DNA from: Caulobacter rhizosphaerae
GTDB lineage: Bacteria; Pseudomonadota; Alphaproteobacteria; Caulobacterales; Caulobacteraceae
DNA length: 64,000 nt
Direction: 5' to 3'
Assembly (NCBI RefSeq): GCF_010977555.1
Contig: NZ_CP048815.1
Span: forward strand, 5,668,419-5,732,418
Part shown: positions 63,634-64,000 of the stretch, piece after piece
Position numbering within the stretch: position 1 is the stretch's first letter
How the letters are laid out: the number at the start of each line of letters is the position of its first letter
Translations under genes and position numbers: made by a program
The notes under the pieces: model-generated
Database searches by the model: none
The model's input: the letters and a program-made list of their open reading frames with translations, nothing else
What the model was told of the DNA's origin: nothing

Positions 63634-63666
63634 AAGCCGATCGGGGAAACTCGGTCGGCTTTTTCT
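63634..63666 (+). terminator. intrinsic terminator of rpsT
   Basis: Stem agccgatcg / cggtcggct with G-U pairing around gggaaact, followed by tttttct, 52 bp after the rpsT stop. Confidence 0.85.
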
Positions 63667-63994
63667 ATTGCCTTTTTTCAAACTGAAGATTGTCCCCGGG
63701 ACATTCCATCGGGTGAACATCGGGCTCCGAAATAGCATTCCCTTGGCGGGCGCGGACGTCTGTCGAGTCAACAGAAATATCCGCCGACGGACGCAAGTTT
63801 TCCGTTTGACCGGCGGGGGCCGCTGGCTAGTTTAAGCGTCTCAACGCTCTTCCAGTCCATGGAGATCACTGGCGGCGGCCGAACCCTTGCGTTCGCCGAT
63901 CAAACCCCTGTGCCTGCTGGACAACGAAGGTTTTGAGACGCGGTCGTGCGCCATGGGGGGCGGCGATCGAGATGACACGACACATACCGAGGCG
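63667..63994 (+). promoter_or_regulatory. dnaA promoter and long leader
   Basis: No protein gene apart from a tiny upstream frame. A GANTC site (gagtc, 63765-63769) precedes a promoter candidate ttgacc (63806-63811) - 16 nt - tagttt (63828-63833). Transcription near 63840 would leave about 155 nt before the presumed GTG of dnaA. In C. crescentus dnaA transcription responds to CcrM methylation at such a site, and the leader takes part in translational control (established there; inferred here). Confidence 0.6.
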
Positions 63995-63998
63995 GTGA
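63972..63998 (+). CDS. possible 8-codon upstream reading frame of dnaA
   Basis: ATG at 63972 gives MTRHIPRR and stops with TGA at 63996-63998, overlapping the presumed dnaA GTG (gtga). If translated it could couple or compete with dnaA initiation. No clear Shine-Dalgarno; only position and overlap support it. Confidence 0.3.
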   Translation: MTRHIPRR

Positions 63999-64000
63999 CG
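63995..64000 (+). CDS. dnaA: start of dnaA (first two codons; cut by the window edge)
   Basis: GTG ACG at the very end would encode MT, the first residues of C. crescentus DnaA (MTMKGG), with gagg just ahead as Shine-Dalgarno. The rpsT-dnaA order supports it. Only six bases are visible, so this is a positional call for the replication initiator. Confidence 0.5.

Overview
This is a 64 kb stretch of a GC-rich alphaproteobacterial chromosome, almost certainly Caulobacter or a very close relative. The evidence is the gene order mnmE-mnmG-rsmG-parA-parB with canonical parS sites, the run leuS-lptE-holA, ntrZ-like and cenR-like genes, and at the right edge the order ubiB-ubiE-mutM-enoyl-CoA hydratase-rpsT-dnaA that is conserved around alphaproteobacterial dnaA genes. 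The window therefore lies in the origin-proximal part of the chromosome.

Layout. 1-5.5 kb: tRNA wobble modification (mnmE, mnmG), 16S rRNA methylation (rsmG) and chromosome partitioning (parA, parB), with three near-perfect parS sites, one of them inside mnmE. 5.7-18.5 kb: leuS-lptE-holA, small envelope genes (DUF3576 lipoprotein, NtrZ-like regulator, an L,D-transpeptidase-type protein), a CenR-like response regulator, secB, a Tim44-like protein, mltA and an Smr protein. 18.5-22.6 kb: a tightly overlapping histidine operon, adenosine kinase-hisB-hisH-hisA-hisF-hisE. 22.7-35.5 kb: an ATP-grasp protein, a complete ISAs1-family insertion, nth, an Ada-like repair protein, hslV and hslU with an extra secreted NTF2-like gene between them, a MoeB-like enzyme, an S9 peptidase and a hydroxyacid dehydrogenase. 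35.6-40.3 kb: fabA-fabB-(GT41 glycosyltransferase)-fabI. 40.3-43.7 kb: an emrA-emrB-tetR efflux operon. 43.8-47.4 kb: an S41 peptidase, dut and coaBC.

47.4-51.6 kb is an accessory island of lower GC between coaBC and a lipoprotein gene next to ubiB. It holds a membrane-anchored OB-fold-like protein, a 55-residue membrane protein flanked by two copies of a palindrome, a promoter-short RNA-terminator unit directly upstream of a NYN-domain protein, a coiled-coil protein with two winged-helix-like domains, a tmRNA/tRNA-like 3' element ending in CCA, and an IS1595-family transposase. A second accessory cassette (54.6-57.7 kb: TetR, SDR and a MarR-reductase fusion) separates ubiB from ubiE and is bracketed by two copies of a paired palindromic repeat.

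The right end returns to core genes: ubiE, mutM, a DUF1857 protein, an NmrA-like oxidoreductase divergent from a LysR regulator, an enoyl-CoA hydratase and rpsT. The last 400 bases are the dnaA promoter and leader, with a GANTC methylation site, a leader of about 155 nt and a possible 8-codon upstream reading frame that overlaps the presumed GTG start of dnaA. Least explained, and most worth a second look, are the 47.4-51.6 kb island with its RNA elements, the MarR-reductase fusion, the toxin-like lipoprotein at 51.6 kb, and the dnaA leader reading frame.
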